64,000 nt of DNA from Platerodrilus igneus (lineage: Eukaryota; Arthropoda; Insecta; Coleoptera; Lycidae): positions 6,882,001 through 6,946,000 of the forward strand of contig JARFIW010000453.1 in the NCBI GenBank assembly GCA_036346225.1, given 5' to 3'. The notes beneath the pieces were generated by a model. It worked only from the letters and a program-made list of their open reading frames with translations, made no database searches and had not been told where the DNA came from. Positions 53,510-64,000 of the stretch are shown here, in pieces; positions within the stretch are counted from its first letter, which is position 1, and each line of letters begins with the position of its first letter. The position numbers and the translations under genes were made by a program.

Positions 53510-55190
53510 TTATGTATCCTGACACTGAAGACATTTAACCCTTGCATCTGTGTGCTGAAAGCACACCGGATGTTTACAAACGCTGCATGCTATACGAGTT
53601 TTTCTTTTTATTTTCTCTTCGCTGTGATAGCACATTTTACATATTCGTTCTACTGCGATGCGTCCAAAAGAATCCCGCTGAATTATAGAATTAGGATTAT
53701 GTGAAACTTCCCGACAAATTCTCAAAATGCTTTCAATCGCGCTTTTAGTAAACCGATTTCGCAATATTATAGCATTTTCACTTCTTTGGGTTACGGCAGG
53801 TAAACACAAATCATGAGCTAAGTCTTTAGAGAATTTCGCCTCGTATTTGTACTATTATGGATTTGAGGATTGTTGTTTGTATATATGACGAAGACAGCCA
53901 GAGATGCTACATCCAGTATGTTTTAAACAAGGCCATGGGTCAGCGACTTGTTTGCCTCTTGGTTGTAAAACTGCCCAGCAATTTTATCCATAGCGTCAAC
54001 GCCTGACTTGGTATGGTTATAAAAAGAAAGAATTTTAGGTTTTTTCTTCAGCGCGTCATCCACAGCATTCGTAGAGTGCATTGTAGATAATAAAACTACG
54101 TTTTATTTACTTTTGGGATATACAAACACAGCATAACAAGCAAAAGTAGTAGAATAGAGACTAGTAGGACCTAAACAATGTAGGGTTTGCTTTTTCTTAG
54201 GGTGCCAACCAAAGTGAAACCAATCGATTTCAGAATGCGAGCAAGGGACATTGATGTGGATAATTTGTCGGCGGTAATATTACGGCCCGATTTTTTTATA
54301 AAGCTGACATAAATGCATAACTGTTTCTTCACCGATGTTCACTTCTCGCCTATTGCCAGTTAATTTTCGAATGTAAATTGAAGAAAACGTTTTGGCATCA
54401 CATACCCAGAATACCTGAATTCCATACTTAGTAGGTTTGGAAGGCATGCACTGAGTAAACCTTGTTCGTCCACGATAAGGAAAAAGTTGCTCATCAACAG
54501 TTAGGTGTTCATAAGGCGAATAATACTTCAACGGATTTTGGTTTAGCATAAGCCAAATGTCGCTTATTGCCGTAGCTTTATCCGTTTACAATCTATCCGG
54601 TCTTGTTATGGAGTTATCAAATCTGATAAAACGTAGAATCTGTTTGAAGCTGGCACTACTCATTGCTGCTTTATATAATGGTAAGGCGTCTAATTTCCAC
54701 AATTTAACAGTGTGCTCAGTATTTGATTTATAGACGCCTACCATTAGTAGAATCCCCAAAAAAGCATCCAGCTCCCGAAACGTAATATCTTTCAAGACTC
54801 CTGGTGCCCGAGGCGAGTTTATGTTGAAATCATAATACACTTTTTTAACTTTTCGATTAGGCTGCTTTATGCTCATCGATTTCATTTCAGATTACACTAA
54901 TGCATAGAACGTATCTATACGTGAATGCAAAGCGGTTATTTTAGTTGAACCCCCTAAAATAAAAATCAAGACATTAGAATGGGGCAGAATAGGCATAAGT
55001 TTTTACCTCGGTTTCAAATAATATTATACGACAGTGTTTGAGTTGAACATAGTGGTTTCTTGTTTCAGATAGTCTCATCTTTAGCTCGATAAACGTTATC
55101 TGATGGTGCTGTTGTAGTTTCTCCCCTGGCTCTACAACCAATTCCTGTTCCTCGTCACTCTCGACTGTTACTGATATTTCGATGCGCGAA
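53510..55190 (-). pseudogene. piggyBac transposase, broken
   Basis: Recognisable blocks on the minus strand, in order, are as follows. N-terminal acidic pieces lie near 55100. The frame 54586-54885 has ITFRELDAFLGILLMVGVYK and then WKLDALPLYKAAMSSASFKQ and RFIRFDNSITRPDRL. The frame 54280-54549 has LTVDEQLFPYRGRTRFTQCM and PSKPTKYGIQVFWVCD (first catalytic Asp region). A broken stretch near 54030-54280 contains a D-K-L-S-T-S-M-S-L-A segment and a G-V-D-A-M-D-K segment. The frame 53510-53809 ends with a cysteine-rich domain (RICKMCYHSEEKIKRKTRIA, CSVCKHPVCFQHTDARVKC). This is the piggyBac DDD order with its C-terminal zinc-binding domain. Several frameshifts separate the frames. Confidence 0.87.
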
Positions 55191-55237
55191 CATCAACGAC
55201 ATCTGAGCCTTCGTCGCTTATTGCTGGTACATACTCA

Positions 55238-55517
55238 TCGGCGGCTCCGTGGTGTAGTTGGTATGCGTGTGACTACAATGCCCAACGTCCCGGATTCGAA
55301 TCCCGACACGGCCCGCTTGAAAAATGTTAGGCGAGCATTTTTCACAAAAATACGACCTCGTTCGGATAAGAGGTAAAATGGAGGTCCCGTGTGTGTTGTC
55401 ACGCAGGTTAAAGATCCCTACCTTGCTTGGAACAGCAACGGTTCTAGGAAATTCCAAATTTTCCAGGTAAAAAAACTCGCTTCCTGGCCAATGTAGTACC
55501 TTCAGGTGGAGCATTAA
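55238..55517 (+). mobile_element. tRNA-derived SINE, copy 2
   Basis: It starts with a tRNA-like head: GGCTCCGTGGTGTAGTTGG contains an A-box-like part and GGATTCGAATCCCGAC a B box. The body matches copy 1 (14692-14991) through CCTTGCTTGGAACAGCAA and ends in AATGTAGTACCTTCAGGTGG. This copy has the better preserved tRNA head. I did not find a convincing target duplication. Confidence 0.88.
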
Positions 55518-55595
55518 AAAAATCACATGTAACGTGTTTAATCTCGCTTTAATAAAAATAGCAGAACCACATCGACACCTAAGAAAAAATAATAT

Positions 55596-55775
55596 TACGC
55601 ATTCTTGTTAGACAACGGTTTAGGAATCAAGTACAGGACCGTATATGCTACCCAGAAGCAGATATAAACACTGACCACAACATCGTAATTGTGAAGGCCA
55701 CTTTTAAATTTAAAAGTTTGAAAAAGGAACGGAAAAAGGCACTTTGAGTTTGAGAAAATAAAAGATAAAGATAAC
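55596..55775 (+). mobile_element. RTE-type LINE internal fragment
   Basis: About 180 bases match LINE copy A at 34180-34360, including CATTCTTGTTAGACAACGG and CCCAGAAGCAGATATA, i.e. the end of the endonuclease domain. Both ends are abrupt and no tail is present, so it is a rearranged scrap and not a normal insertion. Confidence 0.85.
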
Positions 55776-55879
55776 CACGAAAGAGAAATTCGTTGTGTTA
55801 GAGTCGGTTCACCCGATCCTTTCCCGTTCAACCTTTATTCAAGTTTAAATCAGATTGTAGAAAGTTACATCTCATTGTT

Positions 55880-56680
55880 TGTGTTTTGCAATAATTGTTT
55901 AAAACCTTAGGCAGCACGCTTGACAGGGCCTCTTTTAGCTAGTGAGATTCAACAATCACTTCTAGTTTTCATTAAATTCTCGCAACAGAAATCATTTCTT
56001 GATGATTTGAAATTGTTATCACGGAGTGCGCCCCTAAGGACTTCAACATTGTTATCGCTTAATCCCTTTTTGAACTCAAGCGGCATGATTAGAGTTGATG
56101 GCAGACTGCACAACTCACAACTTTGTTTTAATAAAAAGTTTCCATTACTAATTTTTGGTAAGCATCGTCTTGCCAGACTTCTTTTTACACAAGAGCACAT
56201 TAGGCTACTTCATGCAGGCCCTCAGTTATTACATGTTAACCTTAGAGAAAAATATTGGATCAGTTGTGGTAGGAATCTAATAAAAAAAATAGTACATCAA
56301 ACGCCTGCACATTTTCTAATCGGTAGAACTTCAGTTTCTTTACCAGATCCAGACTTCTCTGAAATACAAGAATCTAGATTTTCAGTCTTCCAAAGAATTC
56401 AAAAATTCTATCAAAATATTTGGAAAAATGGAATAAAGAATACGTAACAGAGCTACAACAGCGTTCGAAATGGCGTGTGACATTATCTCAACTAGCAGCT
56501 GATTCCTTAGTCCTCATTAAGAAAGACAATTCACCACCTTTGAATTGGAAACTTGGTGGAGTAATCGATCTCCACCCTAACGCTGATGGCAACAATCGAG
56601 ACGCTTCCATAAGAACTTCTAGTGGTATAGTAAAGCGTTCCTTTTTAAAGCTGTGCCCACTTTCTATTGTGCGCGAGTGA
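55880..56680 (+). pseudogene. int: BEL/Pao integrase remnant lacking its catalytic core
   Basis: The frame 55920-56447 has SLLVFIKFSQQKSFLDDLKL, SSGMIRVDGRLHNSQLCFNK (zinc-region lead) and IRLLHAGPQLLHVNLREKYW. It then jumps from RNLIKKIVHQ directly to TPAHFLIGRTSVSLPD. In complete elements these blocks flank the whole DDE core, so roughly 200 codons are deleted in frame. The next frame (56420-56680) holds the DUF5641 tail with TELQQRSKWRVTLSQLAADS and NSPPLNWKLGGVIDLHPNAD, ending SFLKLCPLSIVRE. A weak candidate for a polypurine tract and LTR start is near 56945-56960 (AAGGCGAGAAG, then TGTTCAATCG). Confidence 0.82.
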
Positions 56681-59600
56681 GTGCAACCATTCAAATTGCA
56701 ATTTGTACGCTACTGTGCTTTAGCTCTATCCTACAAAATAGATCCATTGTCTTAGGTATAAGATGTTATAATTGCGTTTATATTTTGTGTCTCTGCCAAA
56801 AAAGAAAATTACTTATTCTTTTGTTCATTATGCTTTTGGGCATGATTATTTTTGTTTACATTGTATATTTTTTGCATTGTTCTTATAATTCATAGCTTGC
56901 ATGCCTATTGTTTACTATCAACTATTTTGTTGAACGGTCCTCCTTTTAAGGCGAGAAGTATGTTCAATCGTTTGTTAATTTATGTTAGTTTAATTTATAT
57001 CACTCTTTACGTACTTTATCGTACGCCTGAGAATGCACACGTTTTCTACGTTCATGATCGGTAGTCTTGTCCTTGGACGTCTCCGTTAGAGTTCACAGTG
57101 AGTTCATGCGGCCCTACAGTGAGATTGTTAAAAAAAATTTTATAAGGATTTTTTAATTTTAATTTTAGGAATAGGGTATTTTGTATTTTATAAAACAAAT
57201 ATGTCTATTCATTTGATGTTTGGTTATAAGTTTCTTACGATAGCTCACTGTAAAGTTTCAATTCAAGCAAATTTTAAGGAATCTCGTAGTATTGTGTACT
57301 TTAATGATTTCTGGAACCTCCAGTTGCAGTAATTTAAAAAACATATTCTTAATGTTGAGTAGTTGTCTAACTTTCACCTACTTTAAAACATCTCCAGAAT
57401 TTTCATCGCACCGTCGCTTCAAGTATTCTTGCCAAGAAATTAATTTTAACTTGGCTGACTTTGGCTATCTTTTCAATGTAAATGCAATATCCTCTCATTG
57501 TATGCAACGTTTCATTAAAGAGGATCTGTGGCACAATTTAATAGAAATATGGTTGAATACGAAATTAGATAGCATAGAGAGTCTGTGTTTAAGCAAGAAG
57601 AAATGAAGGTATGAATAACTAAAAACAGCGTGACTCAGTACTCAGGCATTTCACAACTTCATTTTACATTCTTGTAATACACCGCCAACAAAAAATTAAA
57701 TTGAACTTGAGAACATTTTTCTTTACTGGATGTCGCAAGAACTGCTTGGTAATTACAAGAGCGGCAGTTGTCTAGAAAATTGACTTAAGGAAATAAATCG
57801 GATGAATGAGTTTATGCGTTTATTTCCTGATGGCATCTTGACATGGCTTAATGAGTTTATTGCAAATTGTAAAACTCGTAATACAGACAGAATTATAATT
57901 TCGCTTGAAGTTTCCTCAACTCAGGAAGGGAAGTCATAATGCTTAGAAGGAAATTTATAATTGTGTGTATTTCAATTCGTCACGATCTCTTGAGTAGTGT
58001 CATTGGCAAAAAGATGCTTGTTATGTAAATTGTGATATTTGTTTTAATGGTTTATTCGTATTTGAATCAGTAGCAGTGGAAAATTAGATAATTATGAATC
58101 GACCTGCAGGTGACAATTGATAATTACTGTACATAAACTACTTATTTTTGTATGTTTAAACTAATAAAAACGACTACCTCCTTGATCGCAATTAAATTTT
58201 AGTTATTTTTGAATAATATGTAATTGTTTACAGCGTTGTGAATTTAGCTGTAAATTTAGCTATCAGTTGCACAAGTTGAAACTGCATTACATAATTACTG
58301 CTCTTTGGTAGATGTAGCACGCACGATCAGACAAACGCGTAAGATACACGACTTAAAAATTATACCCCGTGCTTATAAAATCACTCCAGATGACAACGAA
58401 CCAAAATAAAATAAAGTATTCTGAAACAACAAAGTAGATATTAAAATTGATGAGAAATTCAGGTTCCATACTCTAGTATGTTCCAGGTTACATATCCCTG
58501 AATTCACCATTAAAAAAGAAAAAAGAAATAAAATAATGGATAAACGCTATGATTTTAGAACCCTGCAGAATTGGCAATGATTGGCATGTAGTGATAAAAG
58601 ATAACTTTGAAAAACAAGTTGACAAATACAGACATCTGAACAGAATTGCTAAAGCAGAATTCTTTCAAAGCACCCAGAAAGCACTAAGGACAGATAATGC
58701 TATGTCAGCTATCGGGTTAAATGTTTGTTTGGTGCGTCATACATAGAACAAACTAAACAATATTTGTGTATGCAAATAACAGAATTAAACGCACGCCAGT
58801 ATTGAGAAGATTCCATGCGTACTAACGTTACATGTTAAAATAACTTGCCACAGTCCTGATTTTGGAGATGCAACAGAACACGATTGCAAAATGAGCTTTT
58901 GAAGTCGTACCATATCAGTAGGACCAATAGCTGTATGAATTACAAAAGCGATATCGATAACTTGAGTACTGCTTACTCACTGTTACATAAATTTCAATAA
59001 TCACCGAAATCCATTTAGTAGAATTCCTCGAGTAGTATACCTCATGCATTCAAATGCATTCCTCTCTAAAGAGAAATTATGATTCAAAAGTTAGCATGTG
59101 CCTAGTTCTTAACAAACAGTTGGGTATGTTTTAGATAAAACAGAGTTTACGAAGCAATTAATAATTGTAATAATTATTTTGTTCTAATTTATTTGTTGCT
59201 ACATAGGATCTGTTACTTAATTTTTAAGAATTTTAACGATGCCAATAAATAATCTGTTGGTCAAAATATTAGAAATGCAACAGTAGATTTAAATATGTTT
59301 AACCATTGTGGCTGTACTCATTGTTTAGCTTTTGAAAATGAACCTAAACAGATTCGAAACGCAAGGATTCTAATAGATATACAATATTGTGAGCATTCGG
59401 TTTGAACTAAATTGCTTCCAATTATATACAATCTACTGCTTATAGTATTTCGATTGGTTTGTTCCGGAACAGAGCGTCAGCTCCAAATTTTACATATATA
59501 TTGCGGTGAATACTTGCTTTAATCTGTCCAAACGTTGGAAGCCAATACATCATGCTATGAATGCTAGGGATACAGCTACTCCAACCAATAAAGATGCAAT

Positions 59601-61221
59601 GAATGTTAATTAAAACGATAAAATTGGATTCTTACCGGAATATGCCTGTATTATCTTGCCAGCTCAATGATAGTAAAGCAAAGAAACTCCAACAAAAACT
59701 CCTAGTGACATATTTAAAAACAATTGTTCAAATTATAACAATTGGTTCATTCATCAACATCTTTCTTTAACACACGTGGTTCAAAAAAATTGTTTACATA
59801 CACAAGTATAAAAGGAACTTATACATAAAATTTACAAAATTTATGTCTAGAAAGAAGCAAGATTTCATCACTACTAAACATTGATACACCCTTTGCCTAA
59901 TTCAAGTTATAATTAGAAACCCCAAAACTTTTCATTTGTAAGTCACAAAATTATTTTTATGAGTAGTATAGATAATCTAAATACTCTTTTCTTATCCCGT
60001 ATCAGTGTGACTGATAGACGACCCCCGAGAAAATCATTTGTAGGAGTCAAATTAACTCGAAATTTGACCTATAAATTGTATATAATAAAATTATCCACTC
60101 ATCAGTAATTTTCTATACGCAAGAATCGTATCTTAACTTATTCTGCTTAATAATAGCACAAATTGTTTCCCTAAGGGTTTAAAACCATGTTATACTTGCG
60201 TCTTGTGTCGTCAAGTTTTTGCTGGTATTTATGTCTACATTACAACATATTTTTGATTATAATTGCCATCTATAGACCGTTTTCATTTAGAAATAACTGC
60301 ATCGAAAGGTTCCTCGTTCCATGTTAGATTTCCATTTTAAATAAATGTTTATAGGTCAAAGTTTTCCTATATAAGCTTCAAAATATATTATTTTTAATAA
60401 ATATAACTGACGTGCCCATACACGAATATTTAGCGTTCATTACAGTATTGCCAACAAGTATTTGTATAATAAATAAGTCGTAACGCCCCACCAACTATTG
60501 GTGAATAAATAATGTAGAATGAATCGTCCTAATTATATACCGGCTTCTATATAATAAAAATCTCGCAAGTTACACTTCTTGAATAGTGCTATCATATTCC
60601 TGCAGATCTAACTTATCGCATGTTGTAATAGTTAACTGTAACTTCGAGTGTTCTTAACTCAATTACCTGTCAGTCCAAGATTTATTGCAATCGTAAAAAT
60701 TTTAGTATCTCGTGTTAAGGAATGGAAGCGCTTAGTGTTTATATCTCCCTATTGTATTTTATTAGCTTCTTATCTAAATCATAATTTTCACCTATCTTAT
60801 CGCGTTCCACGAACTCACTTAATTGGTGTGTGTTAATGCATCAAAGATAATTAACTCTAGTTACTTACAAATGATTTACATGTTTCTAAGATTCGACTTT
60901 GCGAACAATTTGGAAGGGTTTGTGTATCTTTCAAAGAATGTAAATAAATGCAGTGTAGCACGTTTTGGAGAAAATAACGTTTATTAAATGGTATTTTTAA
61001 AAAGGATGAATTTTTACACACGGGTTTTAGTTGTGCTACAAATTACTAGAATAAGCGAATCTTACTTAAAATATTATACCGGGTGCTTCTTACATAAGTT
61101 ATATGATACATATGTATTTTTCTCGGCTTTGGGGTGCTCTATTTCACAGAATGTGATGCTCAATGAATTCGTATGACTTCCTTATTACATCATTATATAT
61201 ATTTGAGTAACTATCTACATA
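56681..61221. other. Non-coding stretch after the BEL/Pao remnant
   Basis: The first few hundred bases (to about 57118) may be the 3' end and LTR of the BEL/Pao remnant. The rest is AT-rich. The open frames at 57292-57606 and 58549-58746 resemble nothing I know and lack neighbouring support. No repeats stand out until the TA run at 61222. Confidence 0.4.
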
Positions 61222-61246
61222 ATATATATATATATATATATATATA
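61222..61246. repeat. TA microsatellite
   Basis: An uninterrupted TA dinucleotide run directly precedes the 40-bp tandem array. Confidence 0.95.
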
Positions 61247-61248
61247 CT

Positions 61249-61545
61249 GCTGTGATTACGTCCCACGTTGAGGCGTCACTAAATGAGTGATGTGGTAAGG
61301 TCGCACTTTGTGGAGTCGCTAAAAGGGTACTGTGCTAAGCTCCGTGTTAAAGCGTCACTAATGGAGTGCTGTGATAACGCCGCACGTTGGTGCGTCTGTA
61401 CAAGGGTGTTATGACAAGACACCATGTTGGGCGCCACTAAAAGAGTGATATGATAAGACCCCACGATGGAGTGTTACTGAAAGAGTGATGTGATAACACT
61501 CGCTTTGATGCGCAGCTAAAAGAATGCTGTAATACGGACGCAGCA
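61249..61545 (-). repeat. 40-bp tandem array of tRNA-Lys PBS-like units
   Basis: About seven units of 39-41 bp follow each other. On the plus strand the consensus is roughly GATGTGATAAGACC, CCACGTTGG, GGCGCCACTAAAAGAGT. Read on the minus strand each unit holds a version of TGGCGCCCAACGTGGGG, the complement of the tRNA-Lys 3' end, best preserved near 61419-61440 (CACCATGTTGGGCGCCACTA). Units differ from each other at many positions. No LTR or gag is adjacent. Confidence 0.85.
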
Positions 61546-61801
61546 AATTGTAAAATTTGAAATTATTTACTTACCTTCTTTTCTAACTTTGTCTGGTTAG
61601 CTCAACGGAAATGTGAAAGGTTTCAAAATTAAACCAAACAGCAATATCACAAAGCTTTTATACATAAAATATTTTTTCTCACACAAAAGCAGATAGAACG
61701 TTTACAACATCGTTTCTTTTAAACATACAAATATTTCCAACAAATACTTATTTACTTAACTGCAAAAAAATGTTCCTTACCTTATCTTAAATTTACAGAG
61801 C

Positions 61802-61965
61802 TAAATTTCTTTTGTGAAAGATATTTTACCTTACCTTGTTTATTTCCACGGTTGTAAGGTTTTAGTGGTAAAAAAAAATTCTCGACAAATAATCTATTAA
61901 AAGGTCAGAGTCTTTCGAACTCTGAACATAAATTTTCCTGGTAAAGATCCTTTACAAAAGAAATT
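61802..61965. repeat. Inverted repeat with nested small hairpin
   Basis: AATTTCTTTTGTGAAAGATA (61804-61823) and the nearby TTTACC pair with GGTAAAGATCCTTTACAAAA (61939-61958) and the following GAAATT. Inside, TCAGAGTCTTTCGAACTCTGA (about 61905-61925) is a short perfect hairpin-like sequence of 7 bp per arm. Confidence 0.7.
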
Positions 61966-62945
61966 ATTAGGACTAAATGACAAAATTCAAATACAAAAAA
62001 AGTATACTTGCAAAAATGCACGAAGTGCTCTTTATCCAACTTGTAATTAAATATCTTCTTATTTTAAATTGATGTTCAAATCCGCTTACAACATGATGCA
62101 TTAAATCTCTATTTAGAAACAGCAGTTACGAGTTTTCATTATTGCTTACATCTTCCTTTCAATTATTTAATAAGATTTTTAAAATAGAAGTATTTTCCCT
62201 TGTCATTGTATTTAATAATTTCCATTTTTATGCAAGTTACGTTTAAAACGTTACTTCTTTATTCATTATAACATCATAATTATTAAATTAAGGTATGCTG
62301 ACTGCATACATCAAATATCATCTTCACAAAGCAACACGCTTGCGACTTTAATCAGAGTAACATTTTGCGATCGAAATCATCAATAAAATTATTATTTAAA
62401 CGCTTCCTTATATATACAAAATTATCTATTTCTCGAATGTACTACTACAGTGTGTAACATCATGATACAAGATTCCCAGAAAAACTCATTAGCGTCTATA
62501 ATCGCGGCGTTTTATTAGCTTGTAATCTCTTCTACTTATTAGATTTTTCTCACAGTAAGTGGTGATCAATGACCTCTTACGGCCTCCTCATCATATCGAC
62601 TACCTGCTCACGCTCATTTATTAAACGTTAGTCGGTTTTAGGTCAACTGGTTAATCAAGCGTACGCCTTTTTATTATGCAAACTTTCGGTTTATTTTAAA
62701 CCTTCGTTAACGATATTACAAAAATTTTCACTACGCAAGCTTTCGATTTATTTTAAATTTTTATCAACGCTACTACAAAAATTGTAAATACATTATTATG
62801 GGCATTAAATACTGTTGATACATTGTCAAATAGAGTATTCAGAAATTGCACGAACTTGTCACTTTTTGCTTCTATGACAAATTTAATTTTGTCATCATAA
62901 CTACGAGTATAAAACATCAGAAAAGCTTCCTCAATTTGTTTTTTG

Positions 62946-63111
62946 TTACGCTCCATTTTGTATTTGTAAATTTACTGCCTCCTTAATTTTGAAAAAGCTT
63001 ACGTGAAATAGTAAAAGTGTAGCAAAGCCACATGTTCAAATAAGTAGAAATTAAAATGGTTTTTAAATTAAAGAGGCACTAAATTTACAAATACGAAATG
63101 GAACGAAAACT
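62946..63111. repeat. MITE-like inverted repeat, arms of about 45 bp
   Basis: The left arm TTACGCTCCATTTTGTATTT continues to ACTGCCTCCTTAATTTT. The right arm AAATTAAAGAGGCACTAAAT continues to AAATACGAAATGGAACG. They are reverse complements with a few mismatches, separated by about 75 bases. This could be a short non-autonomous transposon or a fold-back. Confidence 0.75.
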
Positions 63112-63204
63112 ATGATGTTGTCAGTAAATTTCTTAATGGGTATTGTATAATTTATTTGATGGATCGCTTCGCCTAATTAGATGTTCATATCAACGTCTGA
63201 TGTC

Positions 63205-64000
63205 GTACTGTTTGTTACGTATTTCTAGTAGACGCCACGTTGTGCGTCAAAGTTATGTCACGTTGGCTCGTAGCCGTGCGTAACAAAAGAAAACCCAAGA
63301 AAAAAAACAGTGACCGGGCTCAATCGGAGAGTGGGGGTGTAGAAAGCAGACCAATCTATAAGGGACGCGGCTGTCAGGAGTTAGTACCAGTACCTGCCAT
63401 AGAGAAATTAGAATAGTAAACCTGAAAGAAAAACAAATTAGTCCTGCAAACCTGAAACAGAGAAAAAGCATAGCCTATGGATCAAGTATAAATGGTTCAG
63501 TACTTTATAGAATAAATAAGAGCAACTGTTTAGATAAACTCTATAATCTAACAACAGTAATTGCAGTACAGAAAAATTCTGAGTACAAAGTGAGGCCATA
63601 TTGGGGAGTAGCAGAAACGTTTCATCACACACCAATTAAACATAATTCAGGTAAAATGTAACAAAAAAAATATAAATAGGTAAGACATAATTACTCTAAG
63701 TAATTTAGTAACATTTTTAGCAAAGACATAAATAAGTAGATAAGCGCAATTGTTCTGAGTCATTCAGTATGGTTGAGTATTCTTTATAAATAGGTAAGAC
63801 ATAATTAATCTAAGTAATTTAGTAAAATTTCTAGCAAAGACATAAATAAGTAGATGAGCACAATTGTTCTGAGTCATTCCGTAGGGTTGATTGTTCATTT
63901 TTTTTTTTTTATTAAATAGCGGGCAAGTCTATGAAAAAGGTATCAGAACGACAAGGAATATTGCAAAAAAACAACGGGTAGATATTTACAGTAAGAACAA
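63205..64000 (-). repeat. LTR-like dispersed repeat, copy 2, with PBS-like flank
   Basis: From about 63262 the sequence parallels 28064-28605: GTGACCGGGCTCAATCGGAG, TTAGTCCTGCAAACCTGAAA, TATTGGGGAGTAGCAGAAAC and the oligo-T stretch near 63900. On its left, 63210-63260 holds diverged PBS-like units (GACGCACAACGTGG on the minus strand, next to ACGTGACA and ACGTAACA). It runs off the window end. Inside it, 63671-63898 is tandemly duplicated, which copy 1 is not. Confidence 0.7.
63671..63898. repeat. 114-bp tandem duplication inside LTR-like repeat
   Basis: Two units (63671-63784 and 63785-63898) share TATAAATAGGTAAGACATAA, TAAGTAATTTAGTAA, AGCAAAGACATAAATAAGTA and CAATTGTTCTGAGTCATTC. The equivalent place in copy 1 (about 28445-28505) has a single unit. 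Confidence 0.9.

Larger units (their letters stand above)
48939..55200 (-). mobile_element. piggyBac transposon, split by a LINE
   Basis: At 48935 the sequence TTAACCCTTATGTGGC is a typical piggyBac end (TTAA target plus CCC...). The transposase is on the minus strand at 53510-55190. Between end and gene lies LINE copy B (49261-53481) with its own 12-bp target duplication, so the LINE came later. I could not find the right-hand ...GGGTTAA end before the SINE at 55238, so that end is lost or strongly changed. The right coordinate is therefore approximate. Confidence 0.82.
61546..63204. other. Non-coding stretch with two hairpins
   Basis: There is no gene. Inverted repeats at 61802-61965 and 62946-63111 are listed separately. 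Confidence 0.5.

Noticed and set aside
55238..55310. A functional tRNA gene
   Set aside because: Same reasoning: it is the head of the second SINE copy, with good A and B boxes but a SINE body attached.
57292..57606. 104-codon open frame after the BEL/Pao remnant
   Set aside because: No similarity that I can recognise and no second piece; an env-like gene was considered but there is no signal peptide, glycosylation cluster or transmembrane anchor pattern.

Overview
The window looks like insect nuclear DNA. It is AT-rich, has no bacterial operons, contains spliced-looking transposase genes, and carries arthropod-type repeats: BEL/Pao, Ty3/gypsy, CFDP2-type RTE LINEs, piggyBac, Harbinger, hAT, Tc1/mariner-like and tRNA-SINEs. 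I cannot name the species. No complete host gene is visible; the only host-gene hints are one 73-nt exon-like segment (45231-45303) and a weak receptor-like remnant (21888-22307).

Layout. 1-3234: a 5'-truncated RTE LINE abuts a decayed minus-strand Ty3/gypsy element. 6388-14260: a Tc1/mariner-like transposon is split by a complete but dead BEL/Pao element (7463-13862; LTRs, PBS, PPT and a 5-bp target duplication all readable). 14692-14991: a tRNA-derived SINE with a 14-bp target duplication. 15075-21440: a large diverged inverted repeat whose left arm is split by a younger, internally deleted BEL/Pao element (15320-18787) that keeps a 566-aa integrase reading frame. 25940-27060: a jockey-like LINE remnant. 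27762-38584: a very old Harbinger-like locus with both expected genes (a Myb/SANT-like gene on + and a DDE transposase on -). It was later entered by a LINE 3' fragment, by a hAT element whose ends are 18-bp minisatellites, and by an almost full-length RTE LINE (33150-37470). 40041-42823: a nearly complete hAT element. 46642-55200: an Osvaldo-like LTR element entered at a TTAA by piggyBac, which was itself entered by a full-length RTE LINE (49261-53481). 55238-56690: a second SINE copy, a LINE scrap and a BEL/Pao scrap that lost its integrase core. 61222-64000: a TA microsatellite, a 40-bp tandem array, hairpins and a second copy of an LTR-like repeat also present at 28064.

How the parts relate. 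Nothing here forms a host pathway; the window is a layered record of insertions. Perfect or near-perfect target duplications allow the nesting order to be read directly. The most unusual recurring signal is a tandemly multiplied sequence matching the 3' end of tRNA-Lys, i.e. a retrotransposon primer binding site, sometimes together with an LTR-end-like motif. It occurs at 27916-28063, 61249-61545, 63205-63260 and, more decayed, 47045-47190. Other unusual points are the RTE LINE 3' tails built from decayed copies of their own C-terminal coding region, and the minisatellite-capped hAT element.
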